A stretch of DNA of 58,596 nt. Source: Falsiroseomonas oleicola (GTDB lineage Bacteria > Pseudomonadota > Alphaproteobacteria > Acetobacterales > Acetobacteraceae). The notes under the pieces are model-generated. The model saw nothing but the letters and a program-made list of their open reading frames with translations, did not search any database and was not told the DNA's origin. Shown piece by piece: positions 45,352 to 54,454 of this stretch (its first letter is position 1; every line of letters begins with the position of its first letter). A program made the position numbers and the translations under genes. Where the stretch lies: contig NZ_JAERQM010000013.1 in assembly GCF_019029495.1 (NCBI RefSeq), positions 1 through 58,596 on the forward strand. The letters are read 5' to 3'.

Positions 45352-46689
45352 GTGAACCCGCCATCCGAGGTTGTCGCCTCGCCCGCACCCGCCGGGCTGC
45401 CAAGCCTGCCGGAGGTGCACCGCTCGGTTGCGGTGCCAAACGCAGGCGGGTTCCTCCGCAAGCTCTTTGCCTTCATGGGTCCAGGCTACCTGGTTGCGGT
45501 CGGCTACATGGACCCGGGCAACTGGGCGACCTCGCTCGCCGGCGGATCGGCCTTCGGATACACCCTGCTCGCCGTCGCACTGACCTCCTCGCTGATGGCG
45601 ATCCTGCTGCAGGCGCTGTGCGTCCGGATCGGCGTCGCCACCGGCCGCGACCTCGCCCAGCTCTGCCGTGAGCGGTTTCCAAAGGTGGTCGCCTATCCAC
45701 TGTGGCTGTTTGCCGAGATTGCGATCTGCGCCACCGACCTCGCCGAGCTGATCGGCACGGCCATCGCGCTGGAATTGCTGTTCGGCATTCCGCTGCTGTA
45801 CGGCGTGTTCCTGACCGCGCTCGACGCCTTCCTGATCCTGTGGCTCCAGAACAAAGGCGTGCGCTGGTTGGAAGCGCTGATCTTCGGCTTCATCATGCTG
45901 ATCGTCGGCTGCTTCGGCATCCAGATCGTGTTGTCCGACCCGGACTGGGCGGCGGTGCTGAACGGCTATATCCCTGCCGTCTCGATCGTGACTAACCAGA
46001 CGCAGCTCTACATCGCCATGGGCATCCTCGGGGCCACCGTGATGCCGCACAACCTGTACCTGCATACCGCCGTGGTGCAGTCGCGGTCCTGGAACTTCGA
46101 TGAAGCGGGCAAGCGGGAGGCAATCAAGTTCGCCACCATCGACAGCACTCTGGCGCTGACCCTGGCGCTGCTGATCAATTCGGCGATCCTAATCACCGCA
46201 GCCGCCACGTTCCACGCAAGCGGCAATACCGAGGTGGCGGAAATTGGTGAGGCCTACCAGCTGCTGACGCCGCTATTGGGCGCAGGCATCGCGGCCACCG
46301 CCTTCGGCGTGGCGCTGCTGCTGTGCGGACTTAACGCCACCGTCACCGCCACCCTGGCGGGGCAGGTGGTGATGGAGGGCTTCCTGCGGTTCCGCTTGCC
46401 CCCGGTGTTGCGGCGGCTGGTGACGCGGCTGATCGCCATCATCCCCGCTGTGATCGTCACCTGGATGTATGGAGCGTCCGGCACCGCGCAGCTGCTGATC
46501 CTCAGCCAGGTTATCCTGTCGATCCAGCTGCCCTTCGCGGTGATCCCGCTGATGCTGTTCGCGCAGGACCGCAACCGCATGGGTGTCTTCACGGCACCGG
46601 CTTGGCAGATCGCGCTTGGCTGGGCGACGGCGGCGGTGATAGTCGGGCTGAACATGAAGCTTTTGTTTGACGCAGGGCTTGGGGATTAA
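45352..46689 (+). CDS. mntH: Nramp-family Mn(II)/divalent metal importer
   Basis: 445 residues from a GTG with GGAGG upstream. Eleven membrane segments. Helix 1 carries the metal ligands DPGN (54-57) and helix 6 the MPHNLYLH motif; the remaining signatures ([35 protein letters not shown]) are intact. It takes up Mn(II) with protons. Divergence from mntR supports manganese control. Importing Mn is often protective under oxidative or copper stress, which may be why it travels with these genes. Confidence 0.95.
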   Translation: MNPPSEVVASPAPAGLPSLPEVHRSVAVPNAGGFLRKLFAFMGPGYLVAVGYMDPGNWATSLAGGSAFGYTLLAVALTSSLMAILLQALCVRIGVATGRDLAQLCRERFPKVVAYPLWLFAEIAICATDLAELIGTAIALELLFGIPLLYGVFLTALDAFLILWLQNKGVRWLEALIFGFIMLIVGCFGIQIVLSDPDWAAVLNGYIPAVSIVTNQTQLYIAMGILGATVMPHNLYLHTAVVQSRSWNFDEAGKREAIKFATIDSTLALTLALLINSAILITAAATFHASGNTEVAEIGEAYQLLTPLLGAGIAATAFGVALLLCGLNATVTATLAGQVVMEGFLRFRLPPVLRRLVTRLIAIIPAVIVTWMYGASGTAQLLILSQVILSIQLPFAVIPLMLFAQDRNRMGVFTAPAWQIALGWATAAVIVGLNMKLLFDAGLGD

Positions 46690-46893
46690 GGCAGGTCCCG
46701 CGCGTCCGGCGGCGGTTGCACCGCATCCAGGTCTGCTGGCGCGATCTATGCTGTAGCCGGCTCCACTTGCCCAAGGGCGCCCGCAACGCCGGTACAGAGG
46801 CCCAACGGGCCGCGTCAGCGATGCAATGTGAGGCTATATTGGTGCTGCCCGCTAATCGCTCCCGTTGGCAACGAGCCATGGCACCGGTTCCGC

Positions 46894-46925
46894 TTGACCT
46901 TCCCACCGGGGCAAACCGGCTTATG
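46894..46925 (+). promoter_or_regulatory. CueR-like promoter candidate of DUF411 copy 2
   Basis: TTGACC (46894-46899) followed by TTCCCACCGGGGCAAACCG and CTTATG resembles a MerR-family copper promoter (long spacer, ACCTTCCC half-site). The second arm matches only partly. The rest of 46690-46972 shows nothing else. Confidence 0.35.
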
Positions 46926-46972
46926 TCGCCAGCTTAGTGTCACCGCCCGTCCGGCCGAGATGAGGAACACCC

Positions 46973-47425
46973 ATGACGTCACGCCGCTCTCTCCTCGCCA
47001 CCGCCACACTTGTTGCGCTGCCGATGCCCGTACTTGCCCAGCGCGCCACGCAGATCGGCGTATGGCGCGACCCGAATTGCGGCTGCTGTTCGGGCTGGAT
47101 CGCGCATTTGCGCGCTGAGGGCTTTACCGTGGCGGACCAGGTGGTGCAGTCGGTCGCCCCAGTGCGGCGCCGCCTTGGGACGCCGGCCGACCTCCTGTCC
47201 TGCCACGCGGGCGAGGTCGAAGGCTTCGCGCTCGAAGGCCATGTGCCCGCGGCTGCCATCCGCCGGCTGCTGGCAGAGCGCCCCGCGGGCGTTCGTGGCC
47301 TCGCTGTGCCGGAGATGCCGGTTGGCTCGCCCGGCATGGAAGTGCCCGGCGCACCGGCTGACAGCTACGACGTGATCGCCTTCGGCACCGGCCCACACCG
47401 GCCTTTCATGCGCTTCAACGGGTGA
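46973..47425 (+). CDS. DUF411 metal-binding periplasmic protein (copy 2)
   Basis: 150 residues with signal peptide, VWRDPNCGCCSGWIAHLRAE, LGTPADLLSCHAGEVEGFAL, LEGHVPAAAIRRLL and PVGSPGMEVPG. It is clearly paralogous to the protein at 37862-38335 across its full length but diverged at many positions, so it came by separate acquisition or an old duplication. Its role is presumably periplasmic copper binding. It is transcribed alone, ahead of the zntA unit. Confidence 0.9.
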   Translation: MTSRRSLLATATLVALPMPVLAQRATQIGVWRDPNCGCCSGWIAHLRAEGFTVADQVVQSVAPVRRRLGTPADLLSCHAGEVEGFALEGHVPAAAIRRLLAERPAGVRGLAVPEMPVGSPGMEVPGAPADSYDVIAFGTGPHRPFMRFNG

Positions 47426-47457
47426 ACCCCGACTTGAGCTGGCCGATAAGAAGGGGC

Positions 47458-47488
47458 TTGAACCTCTAGCCACTAGAGGTCCCATACC
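47458..47488 (+). promoter_or_regulatory. MerR-type promoter/operator of zntA
   Basis: TTGAAC (47458-47463), then a 19-base spacer containing the perfect dyad ACCTCTAG-CCA-CTAGAGGT (47462-47480), then CATACC (47483-47488). An over-long spacer with a centred dyad is the hallmark of MerR-family activation by DNA distortion. The arms resemble CadR/PbrR/ZntR sites. Confidence 0.85.
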
Positions 47489-47515
47489 TACCGCCTGTAC
47501 GATCGGACGGATGTC

Positions 47516-49771
47516 ATGGGCGCTGTAACAAGACAGACCTGGCGGGTGGAGGGCATGGATTGCGCCTCCTGCGTTGCCAAGGTCACCAAAGCCGTGGAAC
47601 GGCTTCCGGGGGTCTCGGGTGTCGAGGTCAACCTCATGGCCGAGCGATTGACGCTCGACCTCGATACGGCCGGCCGGCCTGAGGCCGTCGAGGCGCAGGT
47701 TGCGGCACTCGGCTATTCGACGAAGCGGCTCGATGGCGCCGCGACGGCGGCAGGCCCAGGCGGTGCGGCGCCCACCTGTGGCCCTGACCATCCACACGAT
47801 CATGATCACGAGGATGGCCATAGCCACGAGTCTGCCTCAGCGAAGCCCGCGGCACATGGCCACAGCCACACCGACCATGAAGATCCTGTCGACGCCACGA
47901 AGTCTTGGTGGGCGACCGGCAAGGCAAAGCTGGTCTGGCTGCTCGGCGCGCTGGTTCTTGGCGCCTATGCGCTATCGCTGGTTCTGCCTGAGCAGCTGAC
48001 CTATCCGCTCTTCCTCGTCGCCACCGCCGTGGCGCTGTTTCCCTTTGGCCGGCGCGCCATCGCGCTGGCCCGTGTCGGCAGCCCCTTCAGCATCGAGACG
48101 CTGATGTGCACCGCGGCCATAGGCGCCGTGGTGATTGGCGCGGCGGAGGAGGCCGCGGTCGTCGTGCTGCTCTTCGCGATCGGCGAGTTGCTGGAAAACG
48201 TTGCCGCCGGCCGTGCCCGTGCCGGCATCCGCGCTTTGGCCGACCTTATGCCGCGCGTGGCGCTACGCGTGCGGCCAGATGGCACCACCGAGCAACTGCC
48301 CGCTGACAGGCTGGCGATCGGCGACTTGGTGCTGATCCGGCCAGGCGACCGGGTGCCCTGCGACGGCACCATCGAGGAAGGCACCTCAGCCCTGGATGAA
48401 AGCCCGGTGACCGGGGAAAGCATCCCGGTGGCACGCGGGCTGGGCGAGGCGGTGATCGCGGGATCGATCAACGCAGATGGCGTGCTGCGCGTCCGCGTGA
48501 CGCGCGCGGCCTCCGATAACACCATCGCCCGTATCATTCGCATGGTGGAGGAAGCGGCCGCGTCTCGGGCGCCGACCCAGCGATTCATCGAGCGCTTCTC
48601 CGAGTGGTGGACGCCCGGGGCGATGATTGTATCGGCGCTGGTAATCCTGTTGCCGCCCTTCCTGTTCGGCTGGGATTGGGGCACCAGCGTCTATCGCGGC
48701 CTCGCGGTCCTGCTGATCGCCTGCCCCTGCGCGCTTGTGATCTCGGTACCGGCCGCCATGGCCTCCGGTCTCTCGGCCGGCGCCAGGCGCGGGTTGCTGG
48801 TGAAGGGTGGTGCTGCCCTGGAAGCCATCGGTGCCGCCCGGACGGTGGCCTTCGACAAGACCGGCACGCTCACCGAGGGTCACCCGCGCGTGACCGAGAT
48901 CCTTCCGGCGCCCGGCCAGATGGAGCAGCAGGTCCTTGAACTGGCGGCTTCCGTCGAGCAGGGCTCGGCGCATCCGCTGGCCAAGGCGGTCCTGGCCGAG
49001 GCCTCGGCGCGGAGCCTTACCCTGCCGACAGCAACCGATCTCGCTGCCATCCCCGGCAAGGCGGTCACGGCCATGATCGGCGGGCGCCGCATTAGCGTCG
49101 GCAGCCCGCGCCATGCGCGCGAGGCAGGCGCGCAACTTGGCATCCTTGAGATGAGGCTGGCGCGGCTGGAGTCCCAGGGCAAGACGGTCGCCGTGGTGCT
49201 GGCAGACGGCACCACGCTCGGATTGATCGCGCTGCGCGATGAGCCACGCGTCGATGCGAAGGAGGGCATCGCAGCGCTCTCAACCCTCGGCGTGCGGTCG
49301 GTGATGCTGACTGGCGATAACCGCCGGACCGGCGAGGCCATCGCCGTCTCGCTCGGTCTGGACGTGAAGGCGGAACTGCTCCCGGATGACAAGCTGCGGG
49401 AGATCGGCCGCCTGATGGAGGGTGGCCCGGTCGTGATGGTCGGCGACGGCATCAACGATGCGCCAGCGCTGGCGGCGGCTTCTGTCGGCGTGGCGATGGG
49501 CGGCGGCACCGACGTGGCGCTGGAATCGGCGGATGCCGCAGTGCTGAAGGATCGTGTGACCGGCGTGGCGGAACTGGTCTCCCTCTCGCGGGCGACCATG
49601 GCCAACGTGAAGCAGAACGTGGCAGTGGCGGTCGGGCTGAAGGGCGTGTTCCTGGTGACGACGCTGATCGGCCTGACCGGCCTCTGGCCCGCGATCCTGG
49701 CTGACACTGGGGCCACGGTGCTTGTAACCCTCAACGCCCTGCGCCTGCTGCGCTGGCGGCCCCAGGCTTGA
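47516..49771 (+). CDS. zntA: Zn/Cd/Pb-exporting P1B-type ATPase
   Basis: 751 residues. HMA domain with GMDCASC (Cys16, Cys19), a His/Asp-rich linker at about 85-125 (HPHDHDHEDGHSHES), then the ZntA-type core: CPC in LIACPCALVISVPAA, DKTGT in VAFDKTGTLTEG, SAHPLAKAV, GDGINDAPAL and a DxG motif in ADTGATVLV near the end. This CPC-plus-DTG pattern is typical of the Zn/Cd/Pb subgroup. It is controlled by the MerR-type operator just upstream and cotranscribed with the CDF exporter. Confidence 0.93.
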   Translation: MGAVTRQTWRVEGMDCASCVAKVTKAVERLPGVSGVEVNLMAERLTLDLDTAGRPEAVEAQVAALGYSTKRLDGAATAAGPGGAAPTCGPDHPHDHDHEDGHSHESASAKPAAHGHSHTDHEDPVDATKSWWATGKAKLVWLLGALVLGAYALSLVLPEQLTYPLFLVATAVALFPFGRRAIALARVGSPFSIETLMCTAAIGAVVIGAAEEAAVVVLLFAIGELLENVAAGRARAGIRALADLMPRVALRVRPDGTTEQLPADRLAIGDLVLIRPGDRVPCDGTIEEGTSALDESPVTGESIPVARGLGEAVIAGSINADGVLRVRVTRAASDNTIARIIRMVEEAAASRAPTQRFIERFSEWWTPGAMIVSALVILLPPFLFGWDWGTSVYRGLAVLLIACPCALVISVPAAMASGLSAGARRGLLVKGGAALEAIGAARTVAFDKTGTLTEGHPRVTEILPAPGQMEQQVLELAASVEQGSAHPLAKAVLAEASARSLTLPTATDLAAIPGKAVTAMIGGRRISVGSPRHAREAGAQLGILEMRLARLESQGKTVAVVLADGTTLGLIALRDEPRVDAKEGIAALSTLGVRSVMLTGDNRRTGEAIAVSLGLDVKAELLPDDKLREIGRLMEGGPVVMVGDGINDAPALAAASVGVAMGGGTDVALESADAAVLKDRVTGVAELVSLSRATMANVKQNVAVAVGLKGVFLVTTLIGLTGLWPAILADTGATVLVTLNALRLLRWRPQA

Positions 49772-49783
49772 TAGGGGGACCTG

Positions 49784-50707
49784 ATGTCCGAGGGACATGA
49801 CCATGCGCCGCACAACCATGCTGGGCCCGCGCACGGCGCGCGGGTGACGGCAGGCAGCGAGCGGCGGATCCGCACCGTCCTCATCATGACTGCCGGCTAC
49901 GCCGCAGTGCAGGCCGTCGGCGGCTGGCTCTCAGGGTCCTTGGCGCTGATCGCTGATGCTGGTCACATGGTGTCCGACGCGGCGGCCCTGCTGCTGGCGC
50001 TGATCGCCTATCGTGTCGCGGCAAGGGCGCCGGATGCGGTACGGACCTATGGCTTCCACCGGCTCCGGGTGCTGGCCGCATTGGCCAACGGCGCCTCCCT
50101 GCTGCTGCTGGTCGCCTGGATCGCCTGGGAGGCCGTGTCGCGTCTGCGTGAGCCATCGGAAGTCCTGGCCGGACCCATGCTGGTGGTCGCGGCCATCGGT
50201 CTCGCCATCAATATCATCGGCGCCCTGATTCTGCGCCGCGGCGACCAGGGTGACAGCAACCTGCGCGGTGCGATGCTGCATGTGTTGGGCGACCTGCTAG
50301 GCTCGGTAGGCGCGATTGGCGCCGCCATCGGCATCATGCTGACCGGTTGGACCCTGCTTGACCCGATCCTGTCGGTCCTGGTCGCCGTGCTCGTGGTGCG
50401 TTCCGCATGGGGGCTGGTGTCTGAATCGATCCGCGTTCTGTTACAGGCCGTACCACGCGGCCTGGATGCCCGCGCCGCCGAGGCCGATCTTGCCACTCTT
50501 CCCGGCATTGCCGAGGCCGGACACTTCCATGCCTGGACGCTGACCGACGAGAGCAGCGTGGCCACGGTCCATGTCGTCCCGGAGGCCGGTGGCGATCCGC
50601 TGGCGCTGCCGGCGCTGGTCGCGTCACGGCTGCGCGAACGCTATGCTATCGACCACGTCACCACGCAGGTTGATCCACCTGGCGCCCTTGTCGCCGGCAA
50701 ACACTGA
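49784..50707 (+). CDS. CDF-family cation efflux protein (CzcD/ZitB-like)
   Basis: 307 residues, 12 bases after zntA. His-rich start (SEGHDHAPHNHAGPAHG), six membrane segments, and the two transport-site motifs ADAGHMVSDA (helix 2) and HVLGDLLGS (helix 5), each HxxxD. The C-terminal ferredoxin-like domain includes HFHAWTLTD. It exports Zn(II) or other divalent ions against protons and complements the P-type pump. Confidence 0.92.
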   Translation: MSEGHDHAPHNHAGPAHGARVTAGSERRIRTVLIMTAGYAAVQAVGGWLSGSLALIADAGHMVSDAAALLLALIAYRVAARAPDAVRTYGFHRLRVLAALANGASLLLLVAWIAWEAVSRLREPSEVLAGPMLVVAAIGLAINIIGALILRRGDQGDSNLRGAMLHVLGDLLGSVGAIGAAIGIMLTGWTLLDPILSVLVAVLVVRSAWGLVSESIRVLLQAVPRGLDARAAEADLATLPGIAEAGHFHAWTLTDESSVATVHVVPEAGGDPLALPALVASRLRERYAIDHVTTQVDPPGALVAGKH

Positions 50708-50719
50708 GGATCTCACCGC

Positions 50720-51013
50720 ATGACCGTTCCTTTCGACTGCCCACGCTGTGGCACCGTGCTGACAATGAGCGACCGCGCCGGCATTGAGATCGACTACTGC
50801 CCGAGCTGCCGAGGCGTGTGGCTAGACCGCGGCGAGCTGGACAAGATCATCGAGCGTGCGGAGGCCGCGCCTGCCGCGCCAAGTTCAGCCTGGACCAGGC
50901 CGAACGCAAGTGGATGGCGGCCGGAAGGCGGCCACCGCGAGGAGCACGGGGGCCATGGAAAGCAAGCCCAACATGGGCGCCGAAAGTCTTGGTTGCAGGA
51001 GATGTTCGATTGA
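50720..51013 (+). CDS. TFIIB-type zinc-ribbon protein
   Basis: 97 residues. Residues 5-45 are a zf-TFIIB zinc ribbon (FDCPRCGTVL, DYCPSCRGVWLDRGELDKII) with two CxxC pairs. The tail is Gly/His-rich (GGHREEHGGHGKQAQHG) and ends WLQEMFD. It may buffer zinc in the cytosol or act as an assembly factor. Its stop overlaps a possible TTG start of the next gene. Confidence 0.88.
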   Translation: MTVPFDCPRCGTVLTMSDRAGIEIDYCPSCRGVWLDRGELDKIIERAEAAPAAPSSAWTRPNASGWRPEGGHREEHGGHGKQAQHGRRKSWLQEMFD

Positions 51014-51048
51014 AGGCCCTGCATGAACCCCAACGCCGCTGGCTGGTG

Positions 51049-51477
51049 ATGGCGATTGCCTTGGCCTGGCGGGCGATCTCGTCGCGCTCGGCCGAGGCGC
51101 AGGATGGACAGGGAGGATCGGTCGTCGTCAGCGGCGCGTGGGCGCGAGCCGTGACCCCTGAAGCTCGCGAAAGTCAGGGCTTTTTCATCGTCCGCAATGC
51201 CGGCGCGACAGCGGATCTCTTGGTCTCAGCCTGGTCGCCCGATGTCGAGACAGCACGCGTGCTGGAGCGCGATCCGATCTCTGCCGGCGCATTCCGTCCC
51301 CCAGCCGAGGGGCTTCCCATTCTCCCTGGCGGAACTCTCACACTGGAACCCGGCGGGCCATACCTTGCGCTGAATGGACTGCGTCAGCCTCTCGGGTCGG
51401 GCAACATGATCCGGGTGTTCCTTCGGTTTGCGCAGGCCGGCGACGTACCTGTTGAACTTCGAGGTCATGACCATTGA
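51049..51477 (+). CDS. PCuAC-like periplasmic protein lacking the copper ligands
   Basis: 142 residues from the ATG at 51049; a TTG at 51010 would overlap the previous stop and give a fuller signal peptide. The fold matches PCu(A)C chaperones (VSGAWARAVTPEARESQGFF, VRNAGATADLLVSAWSPDVE, PPGGTL-like LPGGTLTLEPGG). The H(M)x10Mx21HxM copper site is not conserved: the expected His and Met positions are occupied by residues such as Glu, Leu and Ala. A role in copper transfer is therefore doubtful. The intact relative is at 56459-56953. Confidence 0.7.
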   Translation: MAIALAWRAISSRSAEAQDGQGGSVVVSGAWARAVTPEARESQGFFIVRNAGATADLLVSAWSPDVETARVLERDPISAGAFRPPAEGLPILPGGTLTLEPGGPYLALNGLRQPLGSGNMIRVFLRFAQAGDVPVELRGHDH

Positions 51478-51644
51478 ACGATGACACGTCGCCCGATGCC
51501 CTCCGCATCCGTGCCCAAAAGCGCCGGTCGCGCGCCATCCTTGCCGTGCTCTTCACCCTCGTAGCCGTGTTCTTCGCCATCACCATAGCGCGGATGGACG
51601 AACAGGCGGAGGCGCGGAAGGCGCGTGCGACGGAGCAAAGATGA
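51474..51644 (+). CDS. 56-residue single-pass membrane protein
   Basis: TTG start inside the stop region of the PCuAC-like gene, and the stop overlaps the lnt ATG (ATGA). The sequence starts MNDDTSPDALRIRAQKRRSR, followed by one helix (AILAVLFTLVAVFFAITIA) and a charged tail RMDEQAEARKARATEQR. The charges place the N-terminus in the cytoplasm. No family recognised, but the tight coupling on both sides supports it. It is similar in layout to small assembly subunits next to copper chaperone genes. Confidence 0.6.
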   Translation: MNDDTSPDALRIRAQKRRSRAILAVLFTLVAVFFAITIARMDEQAEARKARATEQR

Positions 51645-53236
51645 AGGCCGGCCCGCTGGTCGCAGCAGCCGGCACCGCATCGGTGGGCAATTCGACCTTG
51701 ACGCCGCTCCGGCTTGGGGTGCGGTCGAGTGCGGCCGCACTTGCTCTCGGGGCTATGACGCCGCTCGCTTTCGCGCCGCTGTACCTTCTGCCGGCCTTCC
51801 TTCTCGGCTTCGGCGGGTTGTTTCTGCTGCTGGAGCGGACGCGCTCGGTCCAAGGCGCCTTCCTTCTTGGATGGCTGTTCGGCATCGGCAACTTCATAGT
51901 CGGGCTTGGCTGGATCACCGAGGCATTCGCCGTGGATGCCGAGACCTTCGGTGCGCTCGCCGTTCCGGCGCTCGTGGCGTTGTCGGCGGGTCTGGCCTTG
52001 TTTCCCGCCTTATCGCTCGCGGCTGCGCGATACGTGGCGGGTTCCGGGCGCGGTCCGCGTCTTCTCATCGCATTCACGATCTGCTGGACGGCGGGTGAAT
52101 GGCTGCGCGGGACGGTCCTGACCGGCTTTCCATGGAATCTCGCGGGGCACGTCTGGGGGTTCGCCGACGCGCCCCTTCAGCTTGCCGCCTTCATTGGAAT
52201 TCATGGCCTTGGTCTGGCGACCATCCTCCTCGCGGCGCTGCCGGCTTTCGCGCTTTCCGCTCGGCGGGTCTTGCCGTTCGGCCTCGCCGCCTGCTGCGTG
52301 GCGCTGCTGTGGGCCGGCGGCGCGGCAAGGCTCGCGGTGCCGCCGCCACCGGAATTGCCGGATGTTCGGCTGCGCCTGGTGCAGCCCGACGTGGCGCAGT
52401 CCCTCAAATGGGCGCCCTCGGAAAGGGCTCGCATCCTCGCCGATCTTCTCTCTCTCAGCCGCACACCGGGAGCATTGGGCGCAGAACCGACGCATCTGCT
52501 TTGGCCCGAGACGGCAGTTCCCTACCTGATCGCAGAGGAGCCTGCCGTCCGCGCGGCAATCGCCGCTGTGGTGCCGCCGCGGGGCGCCCTCGTGACTGGC
52601 GGGGTACGACGCGGGCTGGACGTCGCCGGGCAGCCGTCGATGCGGAACAGCGTGTTGGTCCTCGATGGCACGGCCCGAATCCTGTCGGCCTACGACAAGA
52701 TGCGGCTGGTCCCCTTCGGCGAATACGTGCCCTTCCGCGCGTGGCTACCGGGGGTGCCGAAGCTGACGGATGGCGCAGTAGATTTCTCGCCGGGCACGGA
52801 CCCGGCGCCATTGCCGGTTCCCGGCTTGCCTGCCGCCATGACGCTGATCTGCTACGAGGCAATCTTTCCTGGTGGTGGCGGTGGAACAGCACGCGACGCA
52901 GGTTGGATTCTGACCCTCACCAACGACGCCTGGTTCGGTCGCTCCTGGGGGCCGCACCAGCATGCGCTTGCGGCCAGGATGCGCGCTGTGGAACTCGGAT
53001 TACCGATGGTGCGCGTTGCGAATGGCGGGGTTTCCTTCGTCACCGATGCCTACGGGCGGGTGCGGCAGCAGTTGGCACTTGGCACGCGGGGCGTACTGGA
53101 CGTGGCGCTGCCTGGAGCGTTGCCGAGCCGAACGCCCTACGCAAGCTTCGGAGACTGGCCGCTGCTGGCGGTCCTGTTCACAGGGCTGGCAGGCTTAGCC
53201 GCGACCCGCAGGGGAGGCGAGCCGCATGGCGCTTGA
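51641..53236 (+). CDS. lnt: Apolipoprotein N-acyltransferase
   Basis: 531 residues. Six to eight membrane helices in the first 230 residues, with FPWNLAGHVWG, then a nitrilase domain with the catalytic triad Glu290 (LLWPETAVPY), Lys353 (YDKMRLVPFGEYVP) and Cys404 (LICYEAIFP). Lnt adds the third acyl chain to lipoproteins in the inner membrane. It is normally a single core gene, so this cargo copy is probably an extra one. It overlaps ccdA by 11 bases. Confidence 0.92.
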   Translation: MKAGPLVAAAGTASVGNSTLTPLRLGVRSSAAALALGAMTPLAFAPLYLLPAFLLGFGGLFLLLERTRSVQGAFLLGWLFGIGNFIVGLGWITEAFAVDAETFGALAVPALVALSAGLALFPALSLAAARYVAGSGRGPRLLIAFTICWTAGEWLRGTVLTGFPWNLAGHVWGFADAPLQLAAFIGIHGLGLATILLAALPAFALSARRVLPFGLAACCVALLWAGGAARLAVPPPPELPDVRLRLVQPDVAQSLKWAPSERARILADLLSLSRTPGALGAEPTHLLWPETAVPYLIAEEPAVRAAIAAVVPPRGALVTGGVRRGLDVAGQPSMRNSVLVLDGTARILSAYDKMRLVPFGEYVPFRAWLPGVPKLTDGAVDFSPGTDPAPLPVPGLPAAMTLICYEAIFPGGGGGTARDAGWILTLTNDAWFGRSWGPHQHALAARMRAVELGLPMVRVANGGVSFVTDAYGRVRQQLALGTRGVLDVALPGALPSRTPYASFGDWPLLAVLFTGLAGLAATRRGGEPHGA

Positions 53237-53948
53237 ATTCTCGGCCCTCGGCCTGCTCCTGGCGTTCGGTGGCGGCCTGGTCTCCTTTCTGTCGCCCTGC
53301 GTGCTGCCGCTGGTTCCGGGCTGGGTGGCCTACGCCTGCGGCACCGGCGTGCGGGATGCGCCGCCACGAAGCCGCGCCATGCTGCTGGGTGCCAGCTTCG
53401 TCCTAGGCTTTTCGCTGGTCTTCGTGCTGCTCGGGCTCGGTGCCTCGGCGTTGTCGCAATGGCTGCGGCGCTGGAGCCTGGAGTTCCAGGTCGCCGGCGG
53501 GGCACTGGTCCTGGCCTTTGGCCTGGTGCAGATCGGTGCGCTGCGCCCCTCCTGGCTGCTACGGGACGTGCGGCTGCCCGCCTTTGCAGCGGGCGGCACG
53601 CCCGGCGGCGCGGCGCTGCTCGGCGTCTCCTTCGGTTTTGCCTGGACGCCCTGCATTGGCCCTGTCCTCGGTGCAGTACTGGCGGTCGCGGCTATCCAGG
53701 GTGATGGCGCAGGGGCACCGCTGCTGCTGGCCTACTCGTTGGGGCTGGGCGTGCCCTTCCTGCTGGTCGCCTTCTACCTGCCTGCGGCCGCGGCGACGTT
53801 GCGGCAATGGCGTGGCTTCGGCCGCGGAGCGCAAGTCGCCTCTGGCTTCGTCATGGCGGCGATGGGCGTGCTGATGATGCTGGGCGAGATGACCAGCATC
53901 GCGGGCTGGTTCGTCCAGACCTTTCCCTTCCTGCTGAGGCTTGGCTGA
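53226..53948 (+). CDS. ccdA: CcdA-type thiol-disulfide membrane transporter
   Basis: 240 residues, six membrane helices, with the two redox cysteines in FLSPCVLPLVPG (helix 1) and FGFAWTPCIGP (helix 4). It passes electrons from cytoplasmic thioredoxin to periplasmic partners for cytochrome c and copper-site assembly. It overlaps lnt and is overlapped by lspA. Natural partners here are the DsbA-like and SCO proteins and the cytochrome at 30946-31410. Confidence 0.92.
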   Translation: MALEFSALGLLLAFGGGLVSFLSPCVLPLVPGWVAYACGTGVRDAPPRSRAMLLGASFVLGFSLVFVLLGLGASALSQWLRRWSLEFQVAGGALVLAFGLVQIGALRPSWLLRDVRLPAFAAGGTPGGAALLGVSFGFAWTPCIGPVLGAVLAVAAIQGDGAGAPLLLAYSLGLGVPFLLVAFYLPAAAATLRQWRGFGRGAQVASGFVMAAMGVLMMLGEMTSIAGWFVQTFPFLLRLG

Positions 53949-54454
53949 TGCGCTTGATCGGGATCATGGCGGCGCTGGCCGCCGGTGCGGTGGACCAGGC
54001 CACCAAAGCCTGGGCGCTCGGCGCCCTTTGGCCACCCTATAGTGAGGGCATCACGGTGCTGCCCGTGCTGAACCTGCGGCTCGGCTTCAACACCGGCGTG
54101 ACCTTCGGCATGTTTGCCGACAGTGCAGCCGGCGCCGCCTGGGTGCTGGTGCTGGTCACCCTCGCCATCACAGGTGTTCTGCTGCGCTGGCTCTGGCGCA
54201 GGACATCAAGAGTGGAGGCCCTGGCGCTCGGCCTCATCATCGGCGGCGCCCTTGGCAATGCCGTCGACCGGCTGCGCATCGGGGCCGTCGTTGACTTCCT
54301 CGACGCGCATTACGCGGGCTGGCACTGGCCCACCTTCAACATGGCCGATGTTGCAATCGTCTGCGGTGTCGCCCTGCTCATCCTTGCCGGCCTGCGTCCC
54401 GCATCGGCCGAGAACACCACCGCCTTTCAAAATACTGGGAGCAAAATCCAATGA
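53948..54454 (+). CDS. lspA: Lipoprotein signal peptidase II
   Basis: 168 residues, four membrane helices. Family signatures include AVDQATKAW, FNTGVTFGMF, GGALGNAVDRL with catalytic Asp107 and FNMADVAI with Asp134. It cleaves the signal of prolipoproteins at the lipobox cysteine. LspA homologues are known in lead and cadmium resistance clusters (PbrB/PbrC type). Here it sits with lnt and a candidate lipoprotein (36361-36681), suggesting dedicated maturation. Confidence 0.93.
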   Translation: MRLIGIMAALAAGAVDQATKAWALGALWPPYSEGITVLPVLNLRLGFNTGVTFGMFADSAAGAAWVLVLVTLAITGVLLRWLWRRTSRVEALALGLIIGGALGNAVDRLRIGAVVDFLDAHYAGWHWPTFNMADVAIVCGVALLILAGLRPASAENTTAFQNTGSKIQ

